This document shows, one piece after another, positions 39,523 to 48,042 of a stretch of 64,000 nucleotides of DNA. Within the stretch, counting starts at the first letter, position 1, and each line of letters begins with the position of its first letter. Under the pieces are notes generated by a model that saw only the letters and a list, made by a program, of their open reading frames with translations, did not search any database and was not told the origin of the DNA. The position numbers and the translations under genes were made by a program. This stretch comes from Bacillus sp. ISL-7. GTDB taxonomy: Bacteria; Bacillota; Bacilli; Bacillales_B; DSM-18226. Location of the stretch: the NCBI RefSeq assembly GCF_018613065.1, contig NZ_JAGGQW010000059.1, forward strand, positions 4,443-68,442, given 5' to 3'.

Positions 39523-39551
39523 AGAATAATAGTAAATGGAATCTAAGTCAA
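39523..39551 (-). promoter_or_regulatory. Sigma-A promoter of the glycine catabolic operon
   Basis: On the minus strand TTGACT (39546-39551), a 17-base spacer and TATTCT (39523-39528) place the transcription start about 25-30 bases before aptamer 1. Confidence 0.75.
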
Positions 39552-39609
39552 GCTTTTTTGAAAGCGGAAACATTATTTATTAATAAAAGTTATTTTCTTG
39601 GGTTGCCAC

Positions 39610-40998
39610 TTAATTTTCTGCTACTTGTTGTTGATTCTCCTGATCCGCATAATCCGCCTTTTTTATCAACATCTTATAAATTGCAATCAGCATGATAAAC
39701 CAGACAGGTGTTACGAACAAGGCAACACGAGTGTCTTCCGCAAGTGCAAGGACGACAAGCACGAACGCAAGGAAGGCAAGGATTAAGTAATTGGAAAATG
39801 GATAAAGCGGCAATTTAAATTTGTTCGCTTTCGCTAGATCTGGTCTGGTTTTGCGGTATTTCAAATGACTGACGACAGTAATACCCCAAATAAAGATGAA
39901 ACATACTGTTGAAATACTTGTAATCAACGTAAATACTCCTTCTGGCATTACATAGTTCAAAACAACGGCAATTAAAATAACAACAGTGGAAAAGAACAAT
40001 GCATTGGAAGGTACCTGACGTGACGTAAGTTTTGCAAATGGTACAGGTGCATTTTTATCTCTGGCAAGTGAGTATACCATCCGGCTTGTACTGAAAATGG
40101 CGCTGTTACATGCCGATGCTGCAGATGTTAGAACGACAAAATTGACGATACCAGCAGCTGCAGCGATACCAACCGCCACAAATACTTGAACGAATGGGCT
40201 TTTCGCTGGATTGATGGCGTTCCACGGATATATACTCATAATGACAATAAGGGCGCCAATATAGAAAATTAATACCCGAATAGGAATATTATTGATTGCT
40301 TTTGGGATAACTTTTTCCGGGTCTTCTGTTTCACCAGCAGTAAGTCCTACAAGTTCAATGCCAACAAACGCAAACACCACCATCTGGAATGAGAGGATAA
40401 AGCCATTTATGCCATTTGGGAACATGCCGCCGTGGCTCCATAGATTTGTGAAACTGGATGCGCCTGAATTTGTGGAAAATCCTTTAATAATCATGAAAAT
40501 TCCGACAACAATTAATGCAAGAATCGCAATAACTTTAATTAATGCGAACCAGAATTCCATTTCGCCAAAAAGCTTTACGGTTGCAAGGTTCATAATTAGC
40601 AAAACGACTAGTGCAATTAATCCTGGCATCCATTGTGGTACACTTGGAAACCAAAACTGAGTATAGAGACCAACTGCTGTTAAATCGGCCATTGCAATTG
40701 AAATCCAGCAAAACCAGTAGGTCCAGCCAGTAATAAATGCTGCCATATTACCTAAATAGTCTCTAACAAAGTCAACAAAAGAATGATATTTCAAATTGGA
40801 TAAAAGTAGTTCTCCAAGTGCACGCATGATTAAAAAGCAAATGACACCTGTAATCAAGTAAGCAAATAAAATCGATGGACCTGCTAAATGAATAGATCTA
40901 CCTGCTCCAAGAAATAATCCTGTTCCGATAGCCCCGCCAATAGCGATAAGTTGAACGTGCCTGTTTTTTAAACCTCTCGACAATGTTTGTTCCTGCAT
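39610..40998 (-). CDS. Amino-acid permease (APC/AAT family), candidate glycine importer
   Basis: A 462-residue protein with twelve hydrophobic segments and the AAT-family start LKNRHVQLIAIGGAIGTGLFLGAG. It resembles the AlaP/CycA/GabP group, which carry small neutral amino acids by proton symport. A tandem glycine riboswitch and cre sites precede it, so glycine (perhaps with serine or alanine) is the likely substrate. It is transcribed alone toward the glyA operon but ends before that operon's promoter. Confidence 0.85.
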   Translation of the reverse strand: MQEQTLSRGLKNRHVQLIAIGGAIGTGLFLGAGRSIHLAGPSILFAYLITGVICFLIMRALGELLLSNLKYHSFVDFVRDYLGNMAAFITGWTYWFCWISIAMADLTAVGLYTQFWFPSVPQWMPGLIALVVLLIMNLATVKLFGEMEFWFALIKVIAILALIVVGIFMIIKGFSTNSGASSFTNLWSHGGMFPNGINGFILSFQMVVFAFVGIELVGLTAGETEDPEKVIPKAINNIPIRVLIFYIGALIVIMSIYPWNAINPAKSPFVQVFVAVGIAAAAGIVNFVVLTSAASACNSAIFSTSRMVYSLARDKNAPVPFAKLTSRQVPSNALFFSTVVILIAVVLNYVMPEGVFTLITSISTVCFIFIWGITVVSHLKYRKTRPDLAKANKFKLPLYPFSNYLILAFLAFVLVVLALAEDTRVALFVTPVWFIMLIAIYKMLIKKADYADQENQQQVAEN

Positions 40999-41133
40999 AT
41001 GAATTCCCTCTTTCTACTTTTTGAGAATGTTTGCAAATTTTTGATGATTTTAAATAATCAAGTAATATGTAAAATCAATAATTGCAAATTGATCCCAATG
41101 AAAATTTAATATTTATTTAGTCAATTCGGCATA

Positions 41134-41147
41134 AATAAGCGCTTACA
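41134..41147. promoter_or_regulatory. cre-like site in the permease leader
   Basis: Read on the minus strand TGTAAGCGCTTATT fits the CcpA consensus TGWAANCGNTNWCA except in the last two positions. It lies between the riboswitch terminator and the permease gene, where CcpA would act as a roadblock. Confidence 0.5.
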
Positions 41148-41250
41148 TTTTTCAAAAAAATAAATATTCAACAGGTCAATCATGATGCGCCTCACCAATT
41201 ATTAGTTTTGTCTTTACCTCCTCCTTTTTATGTTTATTACTATTTTTCTC

Positions 41251-41305
41251 CACAAAAAAAAAGGACAGAGAAAAATAGGCGTTCCCCATTTTCCTCTGTC
41301 CTTTT
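41251..41305 (-). terminator. Expression-platform terminator of the permease riboswitch
   Basis: AAAAGGACAGAGG-AAAAT pairs with ATTTTTCTCTGTCCTTTTTTTTT on the minus strand. The 5' arm begins at the end of aptamer 2, as in the glyA switch. Confidence 0.9.
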
Positions 41306-41445
41306 ACCTGAGAGTATAACTCCTTTGGTGGCACATGGCGCTCTCCAGAGACGCGTCCTATTGTGGTCCTTTTACCTGAGAGATTGAGCCCAATTTTTGG
41401 GACTTGCTCCTTCGGTGCTAAACAATGCGTTTAGTCTCTCCCACA
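41304..41445 (-). ncRNA. Tandem glycine riboswitch upstream of the amino-acid permease
   Basis: Two aptamers on the minus strand: GGGAGAGACTAAA (near 41441) to CTCTCAGGTAAA (41372), and CTGGAGAGCGCC (near 41347) to CTCTCAGGTAAAAGGACAG (about 41300). Both keep the AAGGAG-type core. The second aptamer is shorter than that before glyA. It should respond to glycine and control the permease. Confidence 0.93.
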
Positions 41446-41475
41446 ATACTCATCCGCAATTATGAATATAATTTA

Positions 41476-41504
41476 ATCCTAATCTATCGAAAGCATGATG
41501 TCAA
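41476..41504 (-). promoter_or_regulatory. Sigma-A promoter of the permease riboswitch
   Basis: TTGACA (41499-41504 on the minus strand), a 17-base spacer and TAGGAT (41476-41481). The aptamer starts about 30 bases downstream. Confidence 0.78.
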
Positions 41505-41633
41505 ATGAATTTTCTGAATTTAATTATTATTATAATTTTTTAGAAATATAGAGGGCATTGCAACAGACTACTATTAAAGAGTAAAACTAGTTAAATCTGA
41601 ACCGTATCATGACATTCCTATCACTTCTTCAAA

Positions 41634-41647
41634 GGAAAACGCTTTCA
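41634..41647. promoter_or_regulatory. cre site upstream of the permease promoter
   Basis: On the minus strand TGAAAGCGTTTTCC matches the CcpA operator core (TGAAANCGNTTTC). It is 130 bases upstream of the permease -35, and could equally affect a transcript running in from the response-regulator gene. Confidence 0.6.
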
Positions 41648-41781
41648 ATCAAAATAATTGTATAATTTAGAAGGTAAACAATAATAGAGAATATTTTTAG
41701 GTGAATTTGTGTTTTTTAAGATTTAAAATATTCAGGTATATATACCCCTAGCCAAAAACTAGATTCTTGGCTCGTCGACCT

Positions 41782-42549
41782 TTATGGAGTTTTTTCCGGT
41801 ACCTTTACAAGCGCTGATTTTCGAAACTCTGATGGTGAAAAGCCTGTAATTCTCTTAAAGTTGTTACTAAAATAGGCTAAATCCGAGTATCCCACTCTCT
41901 CAGCAATCTCGGCTAATCGTAAGGTTGTATTCAGTAACAAACGTTTGCTTTCCTCAATTCGCAGCTCGGTAATAAAATCGACGAACTTTTTGTTCAGCTG
42001 TTGTTTAAATAATTGGCTAAGATAACTAGGATTCATATGGACTGACTCTGCCGCATCCTTCAGTGTAATTTGGTCTAATGGTGTTTTCTCTAAATACTGC
42101 AAAACCTTTTCAATCGTTGAGGAAGGAAGATTTTCATCCCCATTTATTGGAGTATTCCTTTTTGTCTCTTCTTTTGATTTCATTTCTAGCCACTTTTCAA
42201 GACACCCTTTTAACTCGGCTTCCTCTACTGGTTTTAGAAGGTAATCGGTTACACCGGTTCGAATCGCTTGTTGAACAAATTGAAACTCGTCATGAACACT
42301 GATTACAATGACATCCTGTTTCTTCTTCAAATGACTCAATTCTTTTACTAACGATAGCCCGTCCATTATCGGCATTCGAATATCCGTTAACACTAGATCT
42401 GCATCATTATGCTTAATCCAGTCGAGTGCTTCTAACCCGTTTTCACATTCGTGGACCACTTGCAAAGGAAGCTTCAACTTGTTTATCGTCCACTTTAGAG
42501 CTGTTCGAACCCATCTCTCATCATCAACCAACAAGATATTTTTCTTCAT
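41782..42549 (-). CDS. AraC-type two-component response regulator (YesN-like)
   Basis: A 255-residue protein with an N-terminal receiver (VDDERWVRTAL; phospho-acceptor aspartate in DLVLTDIRMPIMDG near residue 56; lysine in YLLKPVEE near 106). The C-terminal AraC domain has two HTH units from about 150 to 250 (LKDAAESVHMNPSYLSQLF and RLAEIAERVGYSDLAYFSNNF). It is shorter than the common 500-residue YesN type. It overlaps the kinase gene by 4 bases (ATGA) and probably activates the adjacent TRAP operon. Confidence 0.9.
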   Translation of the reverse strand: MKKNILLVDDERWVRTALKWTINKLKLPLQVVHECENGLEALDWIKHNDADLVLTDIRMPIMDGLSLVKELSHLKKKQDVIVISVHDEFQFVQQAIRTGVTDYLLKPVEEAELKGCLEKWLEMKSKEETKRNTPINGDENLPSSTIEKVLQYLEKTPLDQITLKDAAESVHMNPSYLSQLFKQQLNKKFVDFITELRIEESKRLLLNTTLRLAEIAERVGYSDLAYFSNNFKRITGFSPSEFRKSALVKVPEKTP

Positions 42550-44384
42550 ACTCTCTCCTCCTCCACATGATGAACTAGTATGGGTAAATGGATTAATACC
42601 TCAGTCCCTGAACCCTGTTCACTTTGAATGGTTATTCCATACTCAGGTCCAAACAAATAATGAATTCTTTGATGAACATTTACGATTCCTATATTTTTCC
42701 CATCACTAGTAGACGTTTTTAAGTCCATTCTTTTCTTGATTTCTTCTAAAATATGATCCTTTATTCCTTCACCAGTATCGGAAATGCGAATAACAATGGA
42801 AGACTCAGAATGACGGAAAGCTGATATCACAATTTTTAATTTTCTAGTATTAGGACCATAACCATGAACAAAACAATTCTCAACCAATGGCTGGAGTGAA
42901 AATTTTACCATTTCTAGTTCCATTACCCATTGAGGAATATCAAACATGTACTCAAAACGGTCCTCAAAGCGAAACTTTTGAATCTGCAGATACATTTCAC
43001 AAAAATTCACTTCTTCTCTAAAACTCACGGTAGATGAATGATTATTAAGATTATACCGAAGTAGTTTTCCAAGTGAGAAAGACATGGTTGCAATATTTTC
43101 CTGATTTTCTTCCAATGCCATACCCCTTATAGTTTCAAGAGAATTGTATAAAAAGTGGGGATTCATTTGTGATTGCAGCATTTTTAATTCCACTTCTTTT
43201 TGTTTAAGTGACATTTCTGCTTCCCTTAACTTAGAGACGTATACTTCTTCAAGTAGGTTGGATAGTTTCTCAACTGTATTATTAAAACCAGCAGTCAATT
43301 GTCCGATTTCATCATTAGAATCCACTCGAACTCTGCCATCTAATTTTCCAATTTCAACTTCCTTCATAAAATGTTGCAGACGACGGATGGGCCGAATGAT
43401 GCTTGTGGCGAATCCGAACCCGATCAAATAGGCAATGATCAAAGAGACAAGAATGGTTAAGGATATGGCTTTTTCAATTTGAACGATCCCCCCCGCCAAA
43501 TCTCGGTATGGGACTGCCGATAGAAACCTCCAGCCGAGGTTTCGAGAGAAAGTATAGGTAACAAAATCTCTCCGTTCATTTTCTAAAATTTCCGTGCTGT
43601 TTCCTTCTGTTTTCAGGTTTGAAAGTTGTTTGAATTCAACCCTTTTCCCGAGCTTTGAGTAGTCAGGATGGTAAATATAATGCCCGTTCGCATCTAAAAT
43701 GGAAAAATAGCCATTTTTACTGATGGTTACCTTGTTAGAGATTTCTTCAATTCTTCTGAAATTGATATCAATAATAAGCATGCCTACAGGTAAGAGAGTC
43801 TGGGGATTATATAGTCTCCTTACGAGTGAAATGACAGGCTGTTCCTTATTTTCTAATTTTAACTTTCTCATAACTAACATACTCATCCCATTAAGTGGGA
43901 CAGACGAATACCAATATTCCTCTTTCATTTTCGTAGCAGGATAGAAATTTCTATTTCCAAGAGTATCAATTACCTGATTGTTATTAAGTAGTATAGTGAT
44001 ATTAGTTATATCTGCTCTTGAGTATTCTGCTTCTTTAAGGGTGTTACGAGTTGGTTCAATAAATTGATCTCTATTTTCTGACGTTTTCAATTTCAAAAGG
44101 CTCGATAATTCAGGAGAGTTGATAATTTTTAGACTGGTAATCTCAAAATCTTGTAAATAATATTCAATATGTGACTCTACTTGATCAATTACTTGGCTGC
44201 TCGATTGTCTAAGTACATTTTCAAGTTCAACCGATGAACGATTGTATGAAATAACTCCAACTGAAATGACTGGAAAAATAACCAGAAAACTGGAGAAAAC
44301 ACAGAGCTTTATCATCAGTGATTGATTTTTTAAGAGGATGTATCGTTCAAGGAATTCTGCGATTTTTCTCCACCACTTCATCAT
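42546..44384 (-). CDS. YesM-type sensor histidine kinase with extracytoplasmic sensor
   Basis: A 612-residue kinase. A first membrane segment is near residues 22-45, an extracellular Cache-like sensor covers about 50-300, a second segment lies near 305-325, followed by a HAMP linker (IRPIRRLQHFMKEVE). The His_kinase motif LQSQMNPHFLYNSLETIRG near 410 carries the phospho-histidine, and the ATPase N-box is PLVENCFVHGYG near 505. It is cotranscribed with the response regulator; the neighbouring TRAP genes suggest sensing of a carboxylate. Confidence 0.92.
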   Translation of the reverse strand: MMKWWRKIAEFLERYILLKNQSLMIKLCVFSSFLVIFPVISVGVISYNRSSVELENVLRQSSSQVIDQVESHIEYYLQDFEITSLKIINSPELSSLLKLKTSENRDQFIEPTRNTLKEAEYSRADITNITILLNNNQVIDTLGNRNFYPATKMKEEYWYSSVPLNGMSMLVMRKLKLENKEQPVISLVRRLYNPQTLLPVGMLIIDINFRRIEEISNKVTISKNGYFSILDANGHYIYHPDYSKLGKRVEFKQLSNLKTEGNSTEILENERRDFVTYTFSRNLGWRFLSAVPYRDLAGGIVQIEKAISLTILVSLIIAYLIGFGFATSIIRPIRRLQHFMKEVEIGKLDGRVRVDSNDEIGQLTAGFNNTVEKLSNLLEEVYVSKLREAEMSLKQKEVELKMLQSQMNPHFLYNSLETIRGMALEENQENIATMSFSLGKLLRYNLNNHSSTVSFREEVNFCEMYLQIQKFRFEDRFEYMFDIPQWVMELEMVKFSLQPLVENCFVHGYGPNTRKLKIVISAFRHSESSIVIRISDTGEGIKDHILEEIKKRMDLKTSTSDGKNIGIVNVHQRIHYLFGPEYGITIQSEQGSGTEVLIHLPILVHHVEEERV

Positions 44385-44422
44385 TGTTGTTATTCATTCC
44401 TATTTATTAGTGATTTTTTAAA

Positions 44423-44468
44423 CAGAAAAGACCTAGCTGGTAAATGGATATATTTACCGGCTAGGTTT
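44423..44468 (-). terminator. Terminator or attenuator between dctP and the kinase gene
   Basis: On the minus strand ACCTAGCCGGTAAAT pairs with ATTTACCAGCTAGGT, followed by CTTTTCTG. It lies 17 bases after the dctP stop; read-through would allow low kinase expression. Confidence 0.75.
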
Positions 44469-44483
44469 ACTGCCTGCTATCGA

Positions 44484-45509
44484 TTATGGACGTGCTTTTT
44501 CAATGGCATCCATTACCTCTTTATAATCTATTGAATATTTATCAACCATGGATTTAACAGCGTCTTTCCAAGGTGTAATATCATCAACCTCAGTGAAGGT
44601 AACTCCTGCCTCTTTCAGTTTCTTAGTAGAACGCTCTTCCCACTTATCCCATTCATCTCTTTGAGCTTGAACGGAATCAAGTGCTGCTTGTTTCACAATT
44701 TTTTGGTCTTTTTCTGAAAGCTTATCCCATGCTGCTTTACTAATAAGCAGGACTTCTGGGATCCGTTGATGATGGTCTAAAATAAAGTTTTTCGCTTCTT
44801 GATAATGGTTTGAAGAGTCTAAGCTTGGAATGTTATTTTCTGCGCCGTCAATGATTCCTGTTTGCAGTGCACTGAATACTTCGCCATATGGCATTGGTGT
44901 CGCACTTGCCCCAAGAGCTGCCATGAAATCAATATTGATTTTACTCTGCTGCACACGTATTTTTTGCCCTTTTAAGTCCTTTACACCTTTTAGTGGTTTA
45001 GTAGAATAAAAACTACGTGACCCAGAATCATAATAAGCAAGCCCTTTCATTTTTGACTGCTCTAAACCATCTAACAATTTTGTACCCATTTCACCGTTAA
45101 GAAAATTCCATAAGTGTTCTTCGCTTTCGAATACATATGGAAGTCCCAGTGCAGTGAACTGATCATTGAACTCGGCAAGCGGACTAGAATTGATCCTTGT
45201 GAACTCAATGGCTCCAAGCTGAACCTGTTCCAATACGGATTTTTCATCCCCTAATTGGGCAGATGGAAATACCTCAATTTTAATTCGGCCATTTGTTCTT
45301 TCATCAACCAATTCGGCAAACTTTTTGTCTCCAACAACAGTTGGATAATCTGGCGGCTGATTATCTGCCAACCGGAACGTATATTTAGGTTCCTCAGCTT
45401 TCGAACCCCCATCTTTTGTACCCGTCGTTGCTTCTTTCCCACAAGCAGCTAGGATGCTACCCATTAAAAGCGTTGCTGCAAGAATTCCTGTAATCTTTTT
45501 TTTCTTCAT
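44484..45509 (-). CDS. dctP: TRAP transporter substrate-binding lipoprotein DctP
   Basis: A 341-residue extracellular binding protein with a lipoprotein signal peptide (LAAC lipobox, cysteine at about 23). The DctP family fold follows: FRLADNQPPDYPTVVG, then EQVQLGAIEF near residue 95, and KGQKIRVQQSKINIDFMAALGA near 175, where arginine usually binds the substrate carboxylate. It is the third gene after dctQ and dctM. The ligand could be a dicarboxylate or sugar acid. Confidence 0.93.
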   Translation of the reverse strand: MKKKKITGILAATLLMGSILAACGKEATTGTKDGGSKAEEPKYTFRLADNQPPDYPTVVGDKKFAELVDERTNGRIKIEVFPSAQLGDEKSVLEQVQLGAIEFTRINSSPLAEFNDQFTALGLPYVFESEEHLWNFLNGEMGTKLLDGLEQSKMKGLAYYDSGSRSFYSTKPLKGVKDLKGQKIRVQQSKINIDFMAALGASATPMPYGEVFSALQTGIIDGAENNIPSLDSSNHYQEAKNFILDHHQRIPEVLLISKAAWDKLSEKDQKIVKQAALDSVQAQRDEWDKWEERSTKKLKEAGVTFTEVDDITPWKDAVKSMVDKYSIDYKEVMDAIEKARP

Positions 45510-45563
45510 TCTTGTAACCCTCCCTTAAAAAATTATATTATTTTATTTTCACCTTTCCTTCGG

Positions 45564-46859
45564 TTACTTGACTAACATATTAGGAAGCCACAGGACTACC
45601 TCAGGAATATAGGTAATAACCAACAGAACAACTAGTAAAGCGTAGAAAAATGGCATCATTGCTTTTGTCCCTTGTTGTATCGAGACCTTTCCTATCGCAC
45701 ATCCGACGAACAAAACGGTTCCTACCGGCGGCGTTAATAGGCCAATCCCAGCATTTAAAATCAGGACAATTCCGAAGTGCACCGGATCCATTCCAAAGCT
45801 GGTTACAACTGGAAGGAGAATAGGTGTCATAATTAAAATCATTGGCGCCATGTCCATTGGTGCTCCAAGGAGAAGCAACAAAATATTAATAATCAATAGA
45901 ATAATAATAGGGTTATCAGAAATACTTAAAAATAAGTTCGTTACCATTGAAGGAATTTTCAGGTAAGCTAATATCCATCCAAACGAAGCTGATGCTGCTA
46001 TTAAGAAAAATACCATCGAAACAGTTCTCATCGTCCGGGTTAATATTTTCCATACATTAGAAAATTTTGCTTCCCTATAGACAACAAACGCTAGAATAAA
46101 AGAATACAAACAAGCTAATGCCCCAGATTCCGTTGCAGTAAACCAGCCACTCATAATCCCCCCCAAAATAATGACTGCTGGGCTCAAGGATAAAAGTCCA
46201 TGTAGAAGGATCCCGCCAATTTCTGACTTTGGAACAGGGTCCGCTTTTTGGTAGCCTCGTTTTCTAGCAATAATGTAACCCGTGATCATTAAGGAAATTA
46301 ACATAATAAATCCAGGAACAATCCCAGCCATAAATAAACTGGCGATGGAAACACCACCTGCTGCTAAGGAGTACAAAACAAGATTATGACTCGGCGGAAC
46401 AACTACACCTTGAATGGCCGATGCAATCGTTACTCCCACTGCATAGTCTGCTTCGTATCCCTTCTTTTTCATCATCGGAATCATAACAGACCCAACGGAA
46501 GAAACGTCGGCGACGGCAGAACCTGAGATATTTCCAAAGAATAATGCAGCTACACTGTTAACCATGGCGAGCCCACCGCGAATTCTACCAACCATTAAAC
46601 TTGCCAGATTCACAATTCGAGTCGCTAGGCCGCCTTCACTCATAATTTGTCCGGTCAAAATAAAGAACGGAATCGCAAGTAAAGAAAAGGAATTCATCCC
46701 TTGAATCATTTGCTGGCCCACTACCGGAAGAGGTATACCTAGATAGATAACCGTCAGTAATGACGAGGCAATCAACGTAAGGGCAATGGGAAAACGAAGT
46801 AAGATTAAAATAACAAAGCTTGAAAGTAAGATAATGATCCCAATTGTGTTGCTGTCCAA
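45564..46859 (-). CDS. dctM: TRAP transporter large permease DctM
   Basis: A 431-residue protein with about twelve membrane segments of the DctM/SiaM family. Recognisable stretches include IPFFILTGQIMSEGGLATR near residue 60, GNISGSAVADVSSVGSVMIP near 112, and GLLTPPVGTVLFVG near 362. The start is 1 base after the dctQ stop, showing tight coupling. Confidence 0.95.
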   Translation of the reverse strand: MDSNTIGIIILLSSFVILILLRFPIALTLIASSLLTVIYLGIPLPVVGQQMIQGMNSFSLLAIPFFILTGQIMSEGGLATRIVNLASLMVGRIRGGLAMVNSVAALFFGNISGSAVADVSSVGSVMIPMMKKKGYEADYAVGVTIASAIQGVVVPPSHNLVLYSLAAGGVSIASLFMAGIVPGFIMLISLMITGYIIARKRGYQKADPVPKSEIGGILLHGLLSLSPAVIILGGIMSGWFTATESGALACLYSFILAFVVYREAKFSNVWKILTRTMRTVSMVFFLIAASASFGWILAYLKIPSMVTNLFLSISDNPIIILLIINILLLLLGAPMDMAPMILIMTPILLPVVTSFGMDPVHFGIVLILNAGIGLLTPPVGTVLFVGCAIGKVSIQQGTKAMMPFFYALLVVLLVITYIPEVVLWLPNMLVK

Positions 46860-46860
46860 G

Positions 46861-47358
46861 TTACATGCCCTCCTCTATCTCTTTGTGGCGAGTGGTGTTA
46901 ATGTTAAAGAATTGTAAAAGAGAATAAACACAAATCATCACACCAGTGACTGGCATCACCGCATAGGTGATACTACTTGGCCATTTTGTCGCCGGCAAAG
47001 TTGAATCCATCATCAATACCGTGAAGTCCCAGCCCTGGATCACCAAATATAATCCGAAAGCAAAAATAGAAGCACTGATGATTTTATCTAAAACCTTATT
47101 AAAACTTTTAGGAAATAGATTCGTGAAAGAATCAATTCCTAAATGGATATACTCTCGAAATCCCACCGCTATAGCCATAAAGGCAAACCAAGCGAGTAAC
47201 AAAAGAGTAACTTCCTCTGACCAAAAGAAAACAAAATTAAATAATTTCCTGGTAAAAACTTGTAGGGTGACGACAAAAATTAAAGCAATTAACGATAGTA
47301 GAGTGAATTTTTCAAAAATGGTATCGATGACTAGACCTACTTTTTTGATTACATTCAT
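46861..47358 (-). CDS. dctQ: TRAP transporter small permease DctQ
   Basis: A 165-residue four-segment membrane protein starting MNVIKKVGLVIDTIFEK at 47358, behind GGGGGG. The in-frame codons further upstream pass through a cre site and are not coding. FFWSEEVTLLLLAWFAFMA near residue 50 is the DctQ family motif. It begins the dctQ-dctM-dctP unit. Confidence 0.93.
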   Translation of the reverse strand: MNVIKKVGLVIDTIFEKFTLLSLIALIFVVTLQVFTRKLFNFVFFWSEEVTLLLLAWFAFMAIAVGFREYIHLGIDSFTNLFPKSFNKVLDKIISASIFAFGLYLVIQGWDFTVLMMDSTLPATKWPSSITYAVMPVTGVMICVYSLLQFFNINTTRHKEIEEGM

Positions 47359-47373
47359 TTGATTCCCCCCATT

Positions 47374-47387
47374 TGAAAACGTTTTCC
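47374..47387. promoter_or_regulatory. cre (CcpA) site ahead of dctQ
   Basis: TGAAAACGTTTTCC is an almost ideal cre and a near palindrome, lying just upstream of the dctQ ribosome site. It predicts catabolite repression of the TRAP operon. Confidence 0.82.
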
Positions 47388-47397
47388 TGTCTCTCAT

Positions 47398-47715
47398 TTT
47401 ATGAATCTTTTGAATGTTTTTGAATGTTCTTTTTTTAGGATAATTTGTGATTTTTTTAGGTGGAATTTGAAATTCTTTCTATTTGAAACTATTTATGTAT
47501 TTTTGTAAGTTTAATAAACAAATAAATTATATATTTAAACTTATCATGTTACCTGTATTCCATCAACTAGTAATAATAATTGGCTCTATCAATATTAGAT
47601 AGTAGTTTCGAAACGGTGGAGAAAGATTATTAATAGCATCAATGCTATTGCATTATATAAATGGCATAGAACATGGGGACGTTTCTTATAGGGGACAATC
47701 GGAAGTTTTTCGCAC
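47398..47715. other. AT-rich region upstream of dctQ, no gene recognised
   Basis: It must include the dctQ promoter and the AraC regulator sites. A direct repeat TTTTGAATG-TTTTTGAATG (about 47407-47425) is the only repeated element noticed. A 62-codon plus-strand frame from 47642 crosses the next terminator and looks accidental. Confidence 0.45.
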
Positions 47716-47761
47716 AAAAAGCACAACTAGTGGATTTTCAGCTAGTTGTGCTTTTTTTTTT
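47716..47761. terminator. Strong hairpin, AAAAAGCACAACTAG stem
   Basis: AAAAAGCACAACTAG pairs with CTAGTTGTGCTTTTT, with T10 on the plus strand and T5 on the minus strand. No plus-strand gene is seen before it; it may end minus-strand transcription from the HhH gene or be a relic. Confidence 0.75.
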
Positions 47762-47875
47762 GCGTATGTGAGTCTTAAATCGTTGTGTAAGCTTCCTTTG
47801 GTTACTGTCAGACTAGTTTTTCCCACTTAGCGGTCATCATTTTTATGATTTTTTTGCATAAGAAAGTCCTTTTTC

Positions 47876-48025
47876 TCAAAGGGACTCATTTAGAATTCTC
47901 ACCGCTTTCGGTCCAACACCATGTAATTTCAAAATGTCTGATTCCGTAACTTCTGATAATTGAGCAAGGTTAATATACCCATAATTGGTAATTAGTGTAT
48001 AAATATTTTCAAATGTTATTTGCAT
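47876..48025 (-). CDS. Small helix-hairpin-helix protein, 49 residues
   Basis: A 49-codon frame beginning MQITFENIYTLITNYGYINL. Its C-terminal half, LSEVTESDILKLHGVGPKAV, is a helix-hairpin-helix with the GVGPK hairpin, like the HhH unit of small DNA-binding proteins of Bacillus, but the usual first helix pair is shortened. AAGGAG lies 12 bases upstream, a little far. It is 17 bases after the RQC-like gene, so the pair probably forms one transcript. Confidence 0.6.
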   Translation of the reverse strand: MQITFENIYTLITNYGYINLAQLSEVTESDILKLHGVGPKAVRILNESL

Positions 48026-48042
48026 TATTGAGCATTTCTCCT

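Noticed and set aside
47642..47830. 62-codon plus-strand frame
   Set aside because: It runs through a strong terminator hairpin and shows no family features.
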